From CAVQRC01 sp963715045 (GTDB taxonomy: Bacteria > Planctomycetota > Planctomycetia > Pirellulales > Lacipirellulaceae), in contig CAVQRC010000014.1 in assembly GCA_963715045.1 (NCBI GenBank), positions 323,731-387,730 of the forward strand: a DNA stretch of 64,000 nt. Reading direction: 5' to 3'. Below are positions 38,872-47,707 of the stretch, piece by piece; the stretch's first letter is position 1, and the number at the start of each line of letters is the position of its first letter. The notes beneath the pieces were generated by a model that made no database searches, had not been told where the DNA came from, and worked only from the letters and a program-made list of their open reading frames with translations. Both the position numbers and the translations under genes were made by a program.

Positions 38872-39579
38872 CGGTTCTGGGATAACTACTGCTTCGAAGT
38901 AGCGAAACGCCGCCTCTGATGGACCGCTGTCGTCTACTTGATCAACCAAGAGCCCGACGACACCCCCCGGCATTCGGTCAGTGGTTGCGACCGCCGACGG
39001 CAGACCCGGTCTTACCTCGTCAGCCGGCCACACCCACATCTTCAGTTCATTGCCCACAGCTTCGATTCGCAGGACCGCGTCTTCCTCCAGGGCGTCAAAG
39101 TCTACTGAAAGCCGAGCATCATCAATCCAATCACCGGTACTGCAGTCGATAATTCCAGCGAGCATCGGCCCAGCGGGATGCGTGCTGGCCGCGAGATGAC
39201 AGAAATAGCAGCCGCCTCCTTCTGTTTCGCTAACTTGCACGAACAGCCCAACGTTCGTCCCCTCGATGAGTCGGAACTGGCTTTCAACTGCGACGTTCTC
39301 AGCGGCGAAATCAACGGGGTCGACGAACGCCATCGCCAGACCCAAGTCGGTACCTACGACGAAATTCCCGTCTACGATGTTCAGGTTGGCTAGGTTTCCC
39401 GAAGCATTGCCCCACGTGACCGGCTCCCGATCAGGGGCGGTGGGATCGGCGGGTTGAGGATCATTGAATTCGTCGCGGAAGCCGTCACTCGCCCACACTG
39501 CGCAGGTAGTTCCTGAACCAACGAACGTGGCACCGCAAACAGCCATTAAAATTATCGAATTCACCCCAATGCGGCTCAT
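38806..39579 (-). CDS. PEP-CTERM protein
   Basis: ATG 39579 with GGGAGGAA upstream starts a signal peptide (GVNSIILMAVCGATFVGSG). The beta domain has DGFRDEFNDPQPADP, ANLNIVDGNFVVGTDLG, ESQFRLIEGTNVGLFVQV and LRIEAVGNELKMWVWP. The tail is VIPEPSTFLLLSVCSMFLFV followed by RRTSR. It belongs to the same concanavalin-like family as the 21-23 kb array. Length 257 residues. Surface sorting is inferred from the tail. Confidence 0.88.
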   Translation of the reverse strand: MSRIGVNSIILMAVCGATFVGSGTTCAVWASDGFRDEFNDPQPADPTAPDREPVTWGNASGNLANLNIVDGNFVVGTDLGLAMAFVDPVDFAAENVAVESQFRLIEGTNVGLFVQVSETEGGGCYFCHLAASTHPAGPMLAGIIDCSTGDWIDDARLSVDFDALEEDAVLRIEAVGNELKMWVWPADEVRPGLPSAVATTDRMPGGVVGLLVDQVDDSGPSEAAFRYFEAVVIPEPSTFLLLSVCSMFLFVLRRTSR

Positions 39580-40328
39580 CACATTCCTCCCTTCTGTCCT
39601 TTGGTGAGATTTGTCTTTTTGATGCGGGACGATCCAACACCGCGAACACAACGCTCATCACTTCGGGCATACCGTAGCCTGTGGTGGACCTCCAACATTG
39701 CGCAGGGCGCACGTACTGCAAACTACATGCCGCCCGCCAGTTGGCAGCGAACGTCAAGAGTGGCCGCCCGAGAAGACGGGATTTACCGCCCGCCTGCACC
39801 TGACGAACAGGGAGCTCAGTGGGCTGCCGCCTCGATGGGCGTGAGCAGTTCCGCCCGTTGTTTGTGCGGACAAGCGCGCTTCGCAGCCCGAATTGGCCGT
39901 GTCGATTACGGCTCGCCGCTTAGTCCCACAATCCCTTCTTTGGCCGCGCTCGGTTTGATCGCCGAGGTGGGCCACGTGGGGCGGCGCGGGCGGCCTGGTG
40001 TCGTTCGCAATGACTGCCGTCTCCGGCTTGAGGGCCTGGGCCACGAAGCTACGCCGCCAGGTGTTTTGTCACGCGGTCCTGCGTAAACACGCGCCCTGCA
40101 CCGCTTGAACACGATTGCGTTAAAGGACCTCGGACCCGTCGCACGGACGCACCCGATGCTGGCCCAGCGGCGGTAATCGCCGCGATCGTTCAAACAAGCG
40201 GCCACCGAGCCGTCTGTCGCCGGCGTGCCCGTCCCCCGGTCCCACGGCGTGACCGCCGGCGGGGAATTGAGTGCTCCCGGGAGGCCTCTCGAGATCAAGG
40301 CCGGCCAGTTGGGAGTCGACGGCGACCC
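39580..40328. other. gene-free stretch
   Basis: About 750 bases show no gene with recognisable protein sequence on either strand. They lie between the divergent PEP-CTERM genes; regulatory sequence and degraded DNA are both possible. Confidence 0.45.
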
Positions 40329-40592
40329 GGAGGAAAAAACTTTGGTCGCGAGCGATTTTCCTGAGTTGATTCACCGCCTGACGTCGCATTGGAGTGTAGT
40401 GGCGTGTCGTTAGACAGAGGCCAGAAACAGACGTTCGTCGAGCCTGGATCCGCCCGGCGGGTTGGATGCTGCGAAGACGAGGGCTTCGCTTTCACTCATC
40501 GCCACGCTGGAGACCGACAGACGAGATCGTTCGGGAATGTTGGCCGGGCGAGTAATCCCCAAGAACAGGCTCTAAAGAGGGAGGGCTGTAAG
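40329..40592 (+). repeat. conserved PEP-CTERM upstream block U, copy 1
   Basis: About 260 bases upstream of the PD40-type gene resemble 45945-46174. Shared blocks include GACGTCGCATTGGAGTGTAG, a GTTCGTCGAGCC segment, CTCATCGCCACGC-GGAGACCGACAG and GGAGGGCT before the start codon. A duplicated promoter/leader is likely. Confidence 0.7.
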
Positions 40593-41681
40593 ATGTTCAG
40601 CCGCATCATCGCCGCCACGGCACTGGGATGCATCGCTTTCATGCTGGCTCCAGCAGGCATTCTCCTGGGACAGATTCCAGCCGGCCGCTTCGCGGACATC
40701 AAGCCCGTCCTTGTGGACCCGTTGTATCTCGACTACTACCCGACAGTTACGGAAGATGGTCTCACGATGATCTTCACCAACGTCGGGTACGAGGAATTCC
40801 CGCGACGTCCTGATAGTCTGGGATCGTTTGACCTCTATATGGCGACACGTGCGAGCACCGAACAGCCGTTCGGGAACGTGACAAATCTGGGCCTTCCGGC
40901 CAACACCAGCAGCTCTGATGGATTTGGCGGTATTTCTCCGGATGGCGGCACACTCTTTTTTGGCTCAAACCGTTCGGGAGGGTTTGGAATCTATGATCTG
41001 TATCAGGCAACTTTGCATAACGGCACTTTCCAAAATGTCGTGAATCTCGGATCAGGTATCAACAGTGTTCGACATGAGAACGCACCAAGCATCTCGGTCG
41101 ATGGAGCAACGATTTACTATCACGAAGGTGCCAACTACACGGAATATCAACGACTGTGGTCGGCGACGAGATCCATCAGTGGGGCTTTCGCCGAAACACA
41201 TGATCTTGGCAATGCTCTCAACGGCGACGGATTGACCGATCGCCGATCAAGGGTGTTTCCGAGTATCTCAAGCGACGAACGCTTTCTGTTTTTCGAGATA
41301 GACGAAGAGGCTGGAAGTCATATCTGGGTCAGTACGCGGCCCAGCAGCGATGATTCCTTCGGACCACCCGTAAACATTAATGACTTGTGGCCCGGTACCG
41401 AAATCAACTCGAACACTGCGGAAACAGGAGTGGCTATTTCGCCCGCTTGGCCCGCTCCTGGATCGCAGATCTATTTCGCCAGGTGGTCGGCCGAGAGCGC
41501 TTACGACATTTATCAAGGCACATGGGTCCCCGAACCAACTACGCTTGCTTTTTGTGTGGCCGGGATACTGACCATCTGCGGGATCCATCGGCGACGCTGT
41601 CAATCACTCCTGGCAACTGAGTTCCAGTTAACAGACCAACACCAGCACCAGCAGGACGCCCGGCGGGTGCAGAAACCGTGA
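40593..41681 (+). CDS. PD40-type beta-propeller PEP-CTERM protein
   Basis: ATG 40593 (GGAGGG upstream) opens a signal peptide (ALGCIAFMLAPAGILLGQ). WD40-like PD40 blades follow: YYPTVTEDGLTMIFTN, GGISPDGGTLFFGSNRSGGF, APSISVDGATIYYHEG and PSISSDERFLFFEID. The tail is VPEPTTLAFCVAGILTICGI with RRR, then about 25 extra residues. PD40 propellers are found in TolB-like and peptidase proteins; here it is probably a surface-displayed propeller. The first residues match the mini PEP-CTERM protein at 46175. Confidence 0.87.
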   Translation: MFSRIIAATALGCIAFMLAPAGILLGQIPAGRFADIKPVLVDPLYLDYYPTVTEDGLTMIFTNVGYEEFPRRPDSLGSFDLYMATRASTEQPFGNVTNLGLPANTSSSDGFGGISPDGGTLFFGSNRSGGFGIYDLYQATLHNGTFQNVVNLGSGINSVRHENAPSISVDGATIYYHEGANYTEYQRLWSATRSISGAFAETHDLGNALNGDGLTDRRSRVFPSISSDERFLFFEIDEEAGSHIWVSTRPSSDDSFGPPVNINDLWPGTEINSNTAETGVAISPAWPAPGSQIYFARWSAESAYDIYQGTWVPEPTTLAFCVAGILTICGIHRRRCQSLLATEFQLTDQHQHQQDARRVQKP

Positions 41682-41850
41682 ACTGCTGGTGGGGGTCAGG
41701 CAGGGAACAGTTCGATGCCCCGTTGCTTGTATTTACCGGTACAGCTGCACTTCAGCGTCGCAACGGCGCGACGTGCGTCCGTCGGTGTGGTTGCGGATGG
41801 CACGTGCGTTGCTCCTTCAAGGTACTGCGGTGAAAAACAGCGATCAGGAA

Positions 41851-41934
41851 CTAAGAACCTATCCCAGAACCTGAGTGAACGCGTCCCACGGCCGGGGAAT
41901 TCGGTAGTTGAAGCCAGTTTTGGGATCGGCTCTA
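41851..41934 (-). repeat. MITE-like repeat, copy 2 (inverted)
   Basis: It reads CTAAGAACCTATCCCAGAAC at the left and GTTTTGGGATCGGCTCTAA at the right, so the ends are imperfect inverted repeats. The inner CCCACGGCCGGGGAATTC matches the core of the copies at 7258 and 62601. It lies upstream of the PEP-CTERM gene at 42092. Confidence 0.8.
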
Positions 41935-41977
41935 AATGTCGCCGCATTTCGTGCGGATTCGCATAGCGGTATGTGAC

Positions 41978-42091
41978 CAGACGGTACAGCCGCGGTGAAG
42001 CGGAGAAGGAGATTGAAGCTGGTTGCTTGGCAGTCCGTCGCACCCGGGGGCGCGGCACGCCTGCTGCCCCCACAAGATGGAGGGTCGTCTC
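41978..42091 (+). repeat. conserved PEP-CTERM leader block V, copy 1
   Basis: It resembles 46526-46657: GTTGCTTGGCAGTCCGT, CACCCGGGGGCGCGGCACG, CTGCCCCCACAA and GGAGGGT before an ATGTTC start. It is the immediate leader of the 42092 gene. Confidence 0.7.
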
Positions 42092-42871
42092 ATGTTCAGG
42101 ATATTCTCGATTGCCACGTCGGTGGCATGCGTCTTGTTGGTGTTCGTGCCTGCCGGGAACGCGTTCGACTACACGATCCTCGTCGATGATTTCAATGATG
42201 GGAATGATGACGGGTGGACACTCTTCGACAGCACCACAGACGATCCGTGGGGACCAGGAACTTTTGATCCAACCAGTGGCGAGTATCACATCTATGGTGC
42301 CGGCGTGGTGCCGATGGGCGAGGCGGGCTGGATGGGAGCCTATTGGGATGCGTCTGAAGATCCTCTGTTCACCAACGGGTTCCTGCAGGCGAAGATCCGG
42401 GCCAACGATCCCACGTCGATCGTCATCCTGATGATGCGTCTCACGGAGGGCGGAAACTACTACGCATTCGGAGCGAACCCGGTTGCCCAGAGGTTTTTCC
42501 TGAGCAAATTCGTAGGGGATCGGGAAGTGTTTGTCGAAGGCGTCACTACCGATCCTCCCTTCCAAGCCGGCGAAGACTGGATTCTTGAGGCGGGGGCGGT
42601 TGGCAGCCAGCTATCCATGACGGCGTGGAAACTCGGCGAGCCCAAGCCGCTGGTGCCACAGTGGACCTACACCGACCCCACAAGCCTCGCAGGCGGAGCG
42701 ATCGGCCTGATCACGTGGCACTGGGCACTTGAACAGACTCCGCCTGGCATCGTTGACGTAACCTACGACGACATCAACTTCACGCCGGTCCCGGAACCCA
42801 CGTGCGTCCTCCTGGCAGTCATCGGTGTGATCGCTCTTGCTGCCCATGGGCGGCAGAGCATTCGCGTCTAG
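42092..42871 (+). CDS. PEP-CTERM protein (full-length parent of the 46175 mini gene)
   Basis: ATG 42092, seven bases after GGAGGG, gives a signal peptide (SIATSVACVLLVFVPAGNA). The domain begins YTILVDDFNDGNDDGWTLFD, runs through GWMGAYWDASEDPLFTNGF and AGAVGSQLSMTAWKLGEPKP, and ends ITWHWALEQTPPGIVDVTYD. The tail is VPEPTCVLLAVIGVIALAA with GRQ. Length 259 residues. The 46175 gene has both ends of this protein but lacks about 145 residues in the middle. No substrate or partner is known. Confidence 0.87.
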   Translation: MFRIFSIATSVACVLLVFVPAGNAFDYTILVDDFNDGNDDGWTLFDSTTDDPWGPGTFDPTSGEYHIYGAGVVPMGEAGWMGAYWDASEDPLFTNGFLQAKIRANDPTSIVILMMRLTEGGNYYAFGANPVAQRFFLSKFVGDREVFVEGVTTDPPFQAGEDWILEAGAVGSQLSMTAWKLGEPKPLVPQWTYTDPTSLAGGAIGLITWHWALEQTPPGIVDVTYDDINFTPVPEPTCVLLAVIGVIALAAHGRQSIRV

Positions 42872-42918
42872 CGTACCTGTCCGGTGAAGTCCATCTTGCG
42901 GGACGTGGTCATCTGGGG

Positions 42919-43213
42919 ATGGTCGACAATCGATCGCCCCGGGAGAGCGGCACGGCTCGCGATTCGGCTTTAGAACGTGCGTGGCGGCAGCGGATGCATG
43001 AGGGTATGAGCGGAGCGGGCTGAAGATCCGAGAGTTCTGCCAGCAGGAGGGACTCGTAGCTTACCAATTCCGTTGGTGGCGATCGGAGCTGAAGCGATGC
43101 GCTGCAAAGTCTGGAGCGAACAGGGATCGCGGCAAGGCGAGGAAGCCCGGCCAGAAGGGAACGAAGAAGAAACACCGTACGACGACGAAGAGCCAGTTTT
43201 CCAGACTGGCCTG
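42919..43213 (+). pseudogene. IS66-type insertion sequence accessory protein (TnpA-like), broken
   Basis: ATG 42919 opens a short frame ending in ALERAWRQRMHEG. One frame over, from about 43008, it continues YERSGLKIREFCQQEGLVAY and QFRWWRSELKR, then a Lys/Arg-rich tail to TGA 43213. WR...SGLxxxxFCxxEGLxxxxFxxWR is the pattern of the small helix-turn-helix protein encoded first in IS66 elements. The rest of the element (TnpB, TnpC) is absent. 43214-43575 holds no gene. Confidence 0.7.
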
Positions 43214-43575
43214 AGGAGCGCTCAGCCGCAGACCATCGCAGCCATGAAAGTTCAGCGTCGCCCGCACGGGCCGCCGATTACGCTCCAGTAGAGGTAAAGA
43301 TGTTTGGCGTCGGTCGAACCGGAAAACGCCGTATTGACCGAGACGGCGGACTATGCGAACACCGACCGTCGCGCCGAAACCCGCAGCACGCCGTGGCCGT
43401 CTCTCCTCGCCTCCGTGCGAGCGGCATCCGTCTCAATCCGACTTCCGTAACCCCATCCTTCCTCAGTGCATGAACACGCCATGGAGGACGAAAGACTTAA
43501 ACGCCGTCAAAAGTGGTGGCCAATCCTGCTGAGCGGGCGGCCGTTGGCATTGCCGTCTATTCTGTCCTCGTGGCT

Positions 43576-44232
43576 CTACTTGAGGCTTGCCGCTTTTTTG
43601 AGCGCGGCGTCATCGCCAGCCACAAGCAGTGTATGCGAGTCCTTGAGTAAATAGTCGGGGTCAGGTGTCGCCGTTATCTTGTCAGTCAGGACATCGTGAA
43701 GCGCGACGATGGTGAGATCGTAATTCTGGCGAAGCTCCAGTTCGCGAATCGACTTGCCGTGCCAACTACTCGGGACACCCATCTCTTGAATGCTGAAGTC
43801 AGTACCTAACCTGACATAGTTCAGAAGCGCCGAACCGCTGACCCGGGCAGAAAGTGCAAGGGCCGTGTCGCGCTCGGGAAAGACGACATCGGTGACGCCG
43901 ATACGATGCATCACACGGGCATGATCGCTCGACACGACCTTGACGAAAATATCCTTCACTTTCAGATCCTTCAGGGCCATCGTTGCCAGGATACTCGACG
44001 CGATATCGTCGCCCGTCGAGACGATGGCAGCGTCGGCCTCGGCAGCCCCAATCCGGCGAAGAATCTCTACGTCTGTAGCGTCGCCGACAGCAGCATGCGA
44101 AACAAACTTCGCCAGCCTGTCGACCAAGTCACCTTCAAGATCGACCGCAATGACATCGTGCCCGATTTCTGACAACGAATTAGCCACGGTGAAACCAAAG
44201 TTTCCCAGGCCAACGATAATGAACCGCTTCAT
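43576..44232 (-). CDS. TrkA/KtrA-type potassium uptake regulatory subunit
   Basis: The 218-residue protein has an N-terminal RCK/TrkA-N Rossmann motif (FIIVGLGNFGFTVANSL) with acidic end AVDLEGDLVD. Next come GDATDVEILRRIGAAEADAA and VFPERDTALALSARVSGSAL. The RCK-C domain follows (SIRELELRQNYDLTIVALHD; LLVAGDDAALKKA). It binds NAD(H)/ATP and gates the membrane subunit encoded just upstream. The start codon lies 27 bases after that gene's stop. Length and order match Ktr systems. Confidence 0.93.
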   Translation of the reverse strand: MKRFIIVGLGNFGFTVANSLSEIGHDVIAVDLEGDLVDRLAKFVSHAAVGDATDVEILRRIGAAEADAAIVSTGDDIASSILATMALKDLKVKDIFVKVVSSDHARVMHRIGVTDVVFPERDTALALSARVSGSALLNYVRLGTDFSIQEMGVPSSWHGKSIRELELRQNYDLTIVALHDVLTDKITATPDPDYLLKDSHTLLVAGDDAALKKAASLK

Positions 44233-44259
44233 GACAGTCTCCCATGTTCAGCTGGGGAG

Positions 44260-45753
44260 TTAGCCTACAACCACGTCTTCATAAGCAAGTCGAAAGCGGC
44301 CGCCGCTGGAGAGGCGGACGATGAGTGCGGCAGCAATGGAGAGCGGTCCAGTCCGTCCCGCAAACATCAGAACTATGACAACCCACCGAGAGGGAAGCGA
44401 AAGCTCCGGCGTGAATCCCATCGACAGCCCAACCGTGTTGAATGCGCTTGCGGTTTCGAACAGGCGTACCATGAACTCCTGTGTCGCTCCGTAGGCGTCT
44501 CCGATGAAAGCAAGTACAAAGACGCCCAGTACGACGATTCCCGTGGCAATCACAAACAAGCCAGTCGCCCGCTGAATCGTTTCGGCGGGAATCGAGCGAC
44601 CCGCGAAGCTTGCGGTCGCGTGGGATCGCAGGCGTGACCATGCAAGCAGGCCAAGCAAGGCACAGGTGGTCGTTTTCATTCCGCCAGCGGTTGAGCCGGG
44701 AGAGCCTCCAATCATCATCAGGATGATCGTGAGAAAGTTTGTGCTGTCCGATGCTGCCCCGTAATCGATCGTATTGAATCCTGCGGTACGTGCCGTGACG
44801 CTCATGAAGAAGGAGTTGGTGAGCTTATCGATTACCGACAGCTCTACCAGGACTCCGCGCCATTCGAATACAGCGAATATCGGCCAGCTTCCAAACAGAA
44901 GCAATACGCTGGTCGCAAGGACCAGCTTGCTGTGGACGGACAAGCGACGCACGCGCTTGTTTCTCCGGATATATCGCTGGTGAAGTTCCTCCATCGTGAT
45001 GAATCCGAGACCGCCGGCAATCACCAGAATGGAAATCACCGCGAGCGTTCCCCAGGAATGCTGGTGTCCGACCAGCGAAGACGAGTTGGTTGAGAATCCC
45101 GCGTTGCAGAATGCGCTTACGGAATGGAAGATTGCCGGCCAGGTGGCCTCTTGCATTCCAAGCCGGGGTGCCCAAAGGACGTATAGCGCAAGAGCACCAA
45201 TTGCTTCGAAGAGGAAGGTGAACAGAACGACATCCATGATGAGTTTCTTCGCTGGAACGTGAGGCAGCATGTGCCGGGCCCCGGCGGCGAGATTTTCTGT
45301 TCCTAGCGAAGGGCGGCCGCCGAGTGCGGTGATGACCACACTGGTGAGAACGAGCATCCCCAGGCCCCCGAGTTGGATCAGGACCAGAACGACTGCCTGC
45401 CCGAACGGTGTAAAATAGGTCGCTGTGTCGACAACGATCAGACCCGTTACACAAACAGCACTTGTCGACGTGAAGACTGCATCAGTCCAGCTCAAGCCTT
45501 CGTCCCGATACAAGCCGGGCATAAACTTGAGCGCCAGGGTGCCGGCAAGGATCAGTGCGAGGAAGGAGACCACGAAGAGTTCTGCCGGGGCCAGCCTACG
45601 AGGCTGAATCGGTCGTCGCGAACCTCGACCGCGGAAATTGCGCGGCGAGTTGGTCTTGGTCGTTCTGTTGGGACGAGTCGGTGGGACCACAGCGAGGACC
45701 TCCACATGCGGCCTGCCTGCGCTCACGAGCGGTGAAAGCGGGCCATTAGACAA
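44260..45753 (-). CDS. TrkH/KtrB-type potassium transporter membrane subunit
   Basis: This 497-residue membrane protein has a long basic N-terminus (about residues 20-55) and then the four-fold M1-P-M2 pattern of K+ channels. P-loop/selectivity segments include TSTSAVCVTGLIVVDTATYF, HSVSAFCNAGFSTNS, SVTARTAGFNTIDYG and ETASAFNTVGLSMGF. MIGGSPGSTAGGMKTTT is the conserved loop. It moves K+ together with Na+ or H+ across the inner membrane under control of the RCK subunit. It lies between duplicated PEP-CTERM blocks and is transcribed against them. Confidence 0.94.
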   Translation of the reverse strand: MSNGPLSPLVSAGRPHVEVLAVVPPTRPNRTTKTNSPRNFRGRGSRRPIQPRRLAPAELFVVSFLALILAGTLALKFMPGLYRDEGLSWTDAVFTSTSAVCVTGLIVVDTATYFTPFGQAVVLVLIQLGGLGMLVLTSVVITALGGRPSLGTENLAAGARHMLPHVPAKKLIMDVVLFTFLFEAIGALALYVLWAPRLGMQEATWPAIFHSVSAFCNAGFSTNSSSLVGHQHSWGTLAVISILVIAGGLGFITMEELHQRYIRRNKRVRRLSVHSKLVLATSVLLLFGSWPIFAVFEWRGVLVELSVIDKLTNSFFMSVTARTAGFNTIDYGAASDSTNFLTIILMMIGGSPGSTAGGMKTTTCALLGLLAWSRLRSHATASFAGRSIPAETIQRATGLFVIATGIVVLGVFVLAFIGDAYGATQEFMVRLFETASAFNTVGLSMGFTPELSLPSRWVVIVLMFAGRTGPLSIAAALIVRLSSGGRFRLAYEDVVVG

Positions 45754-45944
45754 CGTTTTCCGCAGCTGGCCAAGGTCGCTCGATTACCAAGCGGTCAGGA
45801 AGACGAAGCTTCAGAGAAGAATCCTGGCGTGCTGCCGAATTCTGAACGTAATTCTCTGGGGGACTGATCCTCGGAGCCCCTTGTCTAACGTGTGTCGGCG
45901 ATGCCTCAGGAGGCCACTTTCTATCGATTCGCTTCTTGACCCAA

Positions 45945-46174
45945 AAAAAATGACCTCCCGGGCGATTTACCTGAGTGGATTTGCCGACAAACGTCGCATT
46001 GGATTGTAGAGGGTCGTAACGAGATCAAAGACCGAAGTTCGTCGAGCCCGGGCAGACCGGCGGGTCGGACGCGGCGAAGGCTGCTGTTCGCTCATCGCCA
46101 CGCGGGAGACCGACAGTCGTGTTGGTTCGGGGATGTTGGTCCGGTGAATACGTTCGCAAACGGAGGGCTATGAG
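45945..46174 (+). repeat. conserved PEP-CTERM upstream block U, copy 2
   Basis: Counterpart of 40329-40592 (ACGTCGCATTGGATTGTAG, GTTCGTCGAGCCCGGGC, CTCATCGCCACGCGGGAGAC, GGAGGGCT). It directly precedes the mini PEP-CTERM gene at 46175. Confidence 0.7.
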
Positions 46175-46519
46175 ATGCTCGGTCGCATGATGGCCACTAC
46201 GGCACTGGGATGCGTTGTCGGGCTGGCAAGCTCAGGCGAAGTGTTCGCCACGACGATCCTCGTCGATGATTTCAACGACGGGAATGACGACGGGTGGACG
46301 CGGTACGACAGCACGACGACGGATCCTTGGGGACCGGATGGAATCGGAGTCATCACCTGGCACTGGCCGCTTGCGCAAGCACCCCCTGGCATCGTTGACG
46401 TTACTTTCGACGACATTTACTTCACGCCCATCCCGGAACCGACTTGCTTCGTCCTGGCAGCACTCGGCGTAATCGCCCTTGCTGCGTGTGGGCGGCAGAG
46501 GAAAAAGCGAGTGCGATGA
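46175..46519 (+). CDS. mini PEP-CTERM protein with internal deletion
   Basis: 114 residues: signal peptide (RMMATTALGCVVGLASSG), then TTILVDDFNDGNDDGWTRYD and TTTDPWGPDG. It jumps directly to IGVITWHWPLAQAPPGIVDV and the tail IPEPTCFVLAALGVIALAAC with GRQRKK. Compared with the protein at 42092, the two flanks are collinear and about 145 residues of the beta domain are missing without loss of frame. It may be a non-functional deletion derivative, or a minimal secreted, sorted peptide. Confidence 0.82.
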   Translation: MLGRMMATTALGCVVGLASSGEVFATTILVDDFNDGNDDGWTRYDSTTTDPWGPDGIGVITWHWPLAQAPPGIVDVTFDDIYFTPIPEPTCFVLAALGVIALAACGRQRKKRVR

Positions 46520-46525
46520 CCGCTT

Positions 46526-46657
46526 GGGCGTTGTAGAGCCGCCACAGCCGTGCGGAAGCACAGTTGAAGATTGAGGCCTGTTGCTTGGGAGTCCGTTGCA
46601 ACCGGGGGCCCGGCACGAAGGTTGCCCCGCTGCCCCCACTGAATGGAGGGTAGACTC
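46526..46657 (+). repeat. conserved PEP-CTERM leader block V, copy 2
   Basis: Counterpart of 41978-42091, with the same order of blocks up to GGAGGG and an ATGTTC start at 46658. Confidence 0.7.
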
Positions 46658-47707
46658 ATGTTCCGCCAACTCTTGATCGCTACAGCCCTGGGATGCGTCG
46701 TCATCATGTTCTTACCGACGGATGCCGCGGGCACGGTGTCGCTGCCGTTCGTTGATGATTTCGAAGATGGCAACGCGACGGACGATTCGCCGATAAGCTG
46801 GGTACCCCTGGATATTGGCTACGCTTCAACGATTCAGGACATCGAGACGTCTCCGCCCGACGGCGAGCTGGAGTACACGATGAGTCGCACGACCAATCTT
46901 CCCGGGTTGAATGAAATGTACGCTGCGACGACGGACCTGAATGCTCAAGATCTGTCGATTCGCACCCAGTTCAGGTTTCTGCAGGGCAATCCGGATGATG
47001 ATAGTCTTGTTTACGGTGGCATCGTGGCACGCGTCACCCCGTACGATCCTCGCGACTCGCTCCCGGAGAACACCAGGGTCTATTATGCCTATGCATGGAA
47101 TGTTCCGTCGCGTCCCGATCCCGCGACGCGGACTGGCATCGATCTGGCTGTTTGGGACGGGCCCGGGGACGGCTGGGACGTATTGACGGGAACGTACCTC
47201 GATCTGGACGTGACGCAAGAAGACGTCATCCTGCAGATGGACTTGAATGGGGATGATATCAGCGCTCGAGCCTGGCGACCGGGGGAGCCAATGCCATCGT
47301 CGCCACAGATCTCAATCAGAAATGCACGCGTTGAACCCGGAGGGATCGGGTTCTTCTCTGGCGATTACACGGAACCAGGCGACGCTTTCACGAGCGCTTT
47401 CCGATGGATTGAGGCGGTCCCGCTCCTGGCAGCCGACTTCGACAGCGACCGCGACGTGGACGGCGAAGACTTCCTCGCTTGGCAGGCCAACTTCGGCCTC
47501 ATGATGGACGCCACCAAGCGGCAGGGTGATTTCGACAACGACGGCGATGTGGATGGGCAGGATTTTGTCGGCTGGCAATCCGAATTTGGCAGCGTAGTCA
47601 GCAACAGTGCCCTCACCCAAGCCGCCGTGCCTGAGCCCACAGCCCTAGCACTCACGCTTGTCATGGCAGGGATAGTTTGGCAACGGCGACGTTCACGCTT
47701 TAATTGA
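46658..47707 (+). CDS. PEP-CTERM protein with two dockerin-like repeats
   Basis: ATG 46658 (GGAGGG upstream) starts a signal peptide (FRQLLIATALGCVVIMFL). A concanavalin-like domain follows: LPFVDDFEDGNATDDSPISW, DLNAQDLSIRTQFRFLQG and ILQMDLNGDDISARAWRPG. Two Ca2+-loop repeats come next (DFDSDRDVDGEDFLAWQ; DFDNDGDVDGQDFVGWQ), then VPEPTALALTLVMAGIVWQR with a basic end. Dockerin-like repeats normally bind cohesins; no cohesin is seen in this window. 349 residues. Confidence 0.88.
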   Translation: MFRQLLIATALGCVVIMFLPTDAAGTVSLPFVDDFEDGNATDDSPISWVPLDIGYASTIQDIETSPPDGELEYTMSRTTNLPGLNEMYAATTDLNAQDLSIRTQFRFLQGNPDDDSLVYGGIVARVTPYDPRDSLPENTRVYYAYAWNVPSRPDPATRTGIDLAVWDGPGDGWDVLTGTYLDLDVTQEDVILQMDLNGDDISARAWRPGEPMPSSPQISIRNARVEPGGIGFFSGDYTEPGDAFTSAFRWIEAVPLLAADFDSDRDVDGEDFLAWQANFGLMMDATKRQGDFDNDGDVDGQDFVGWQSEFGSVVSNSALTQAAVPEPTALALTLVMAGIVWQRRRSRFN

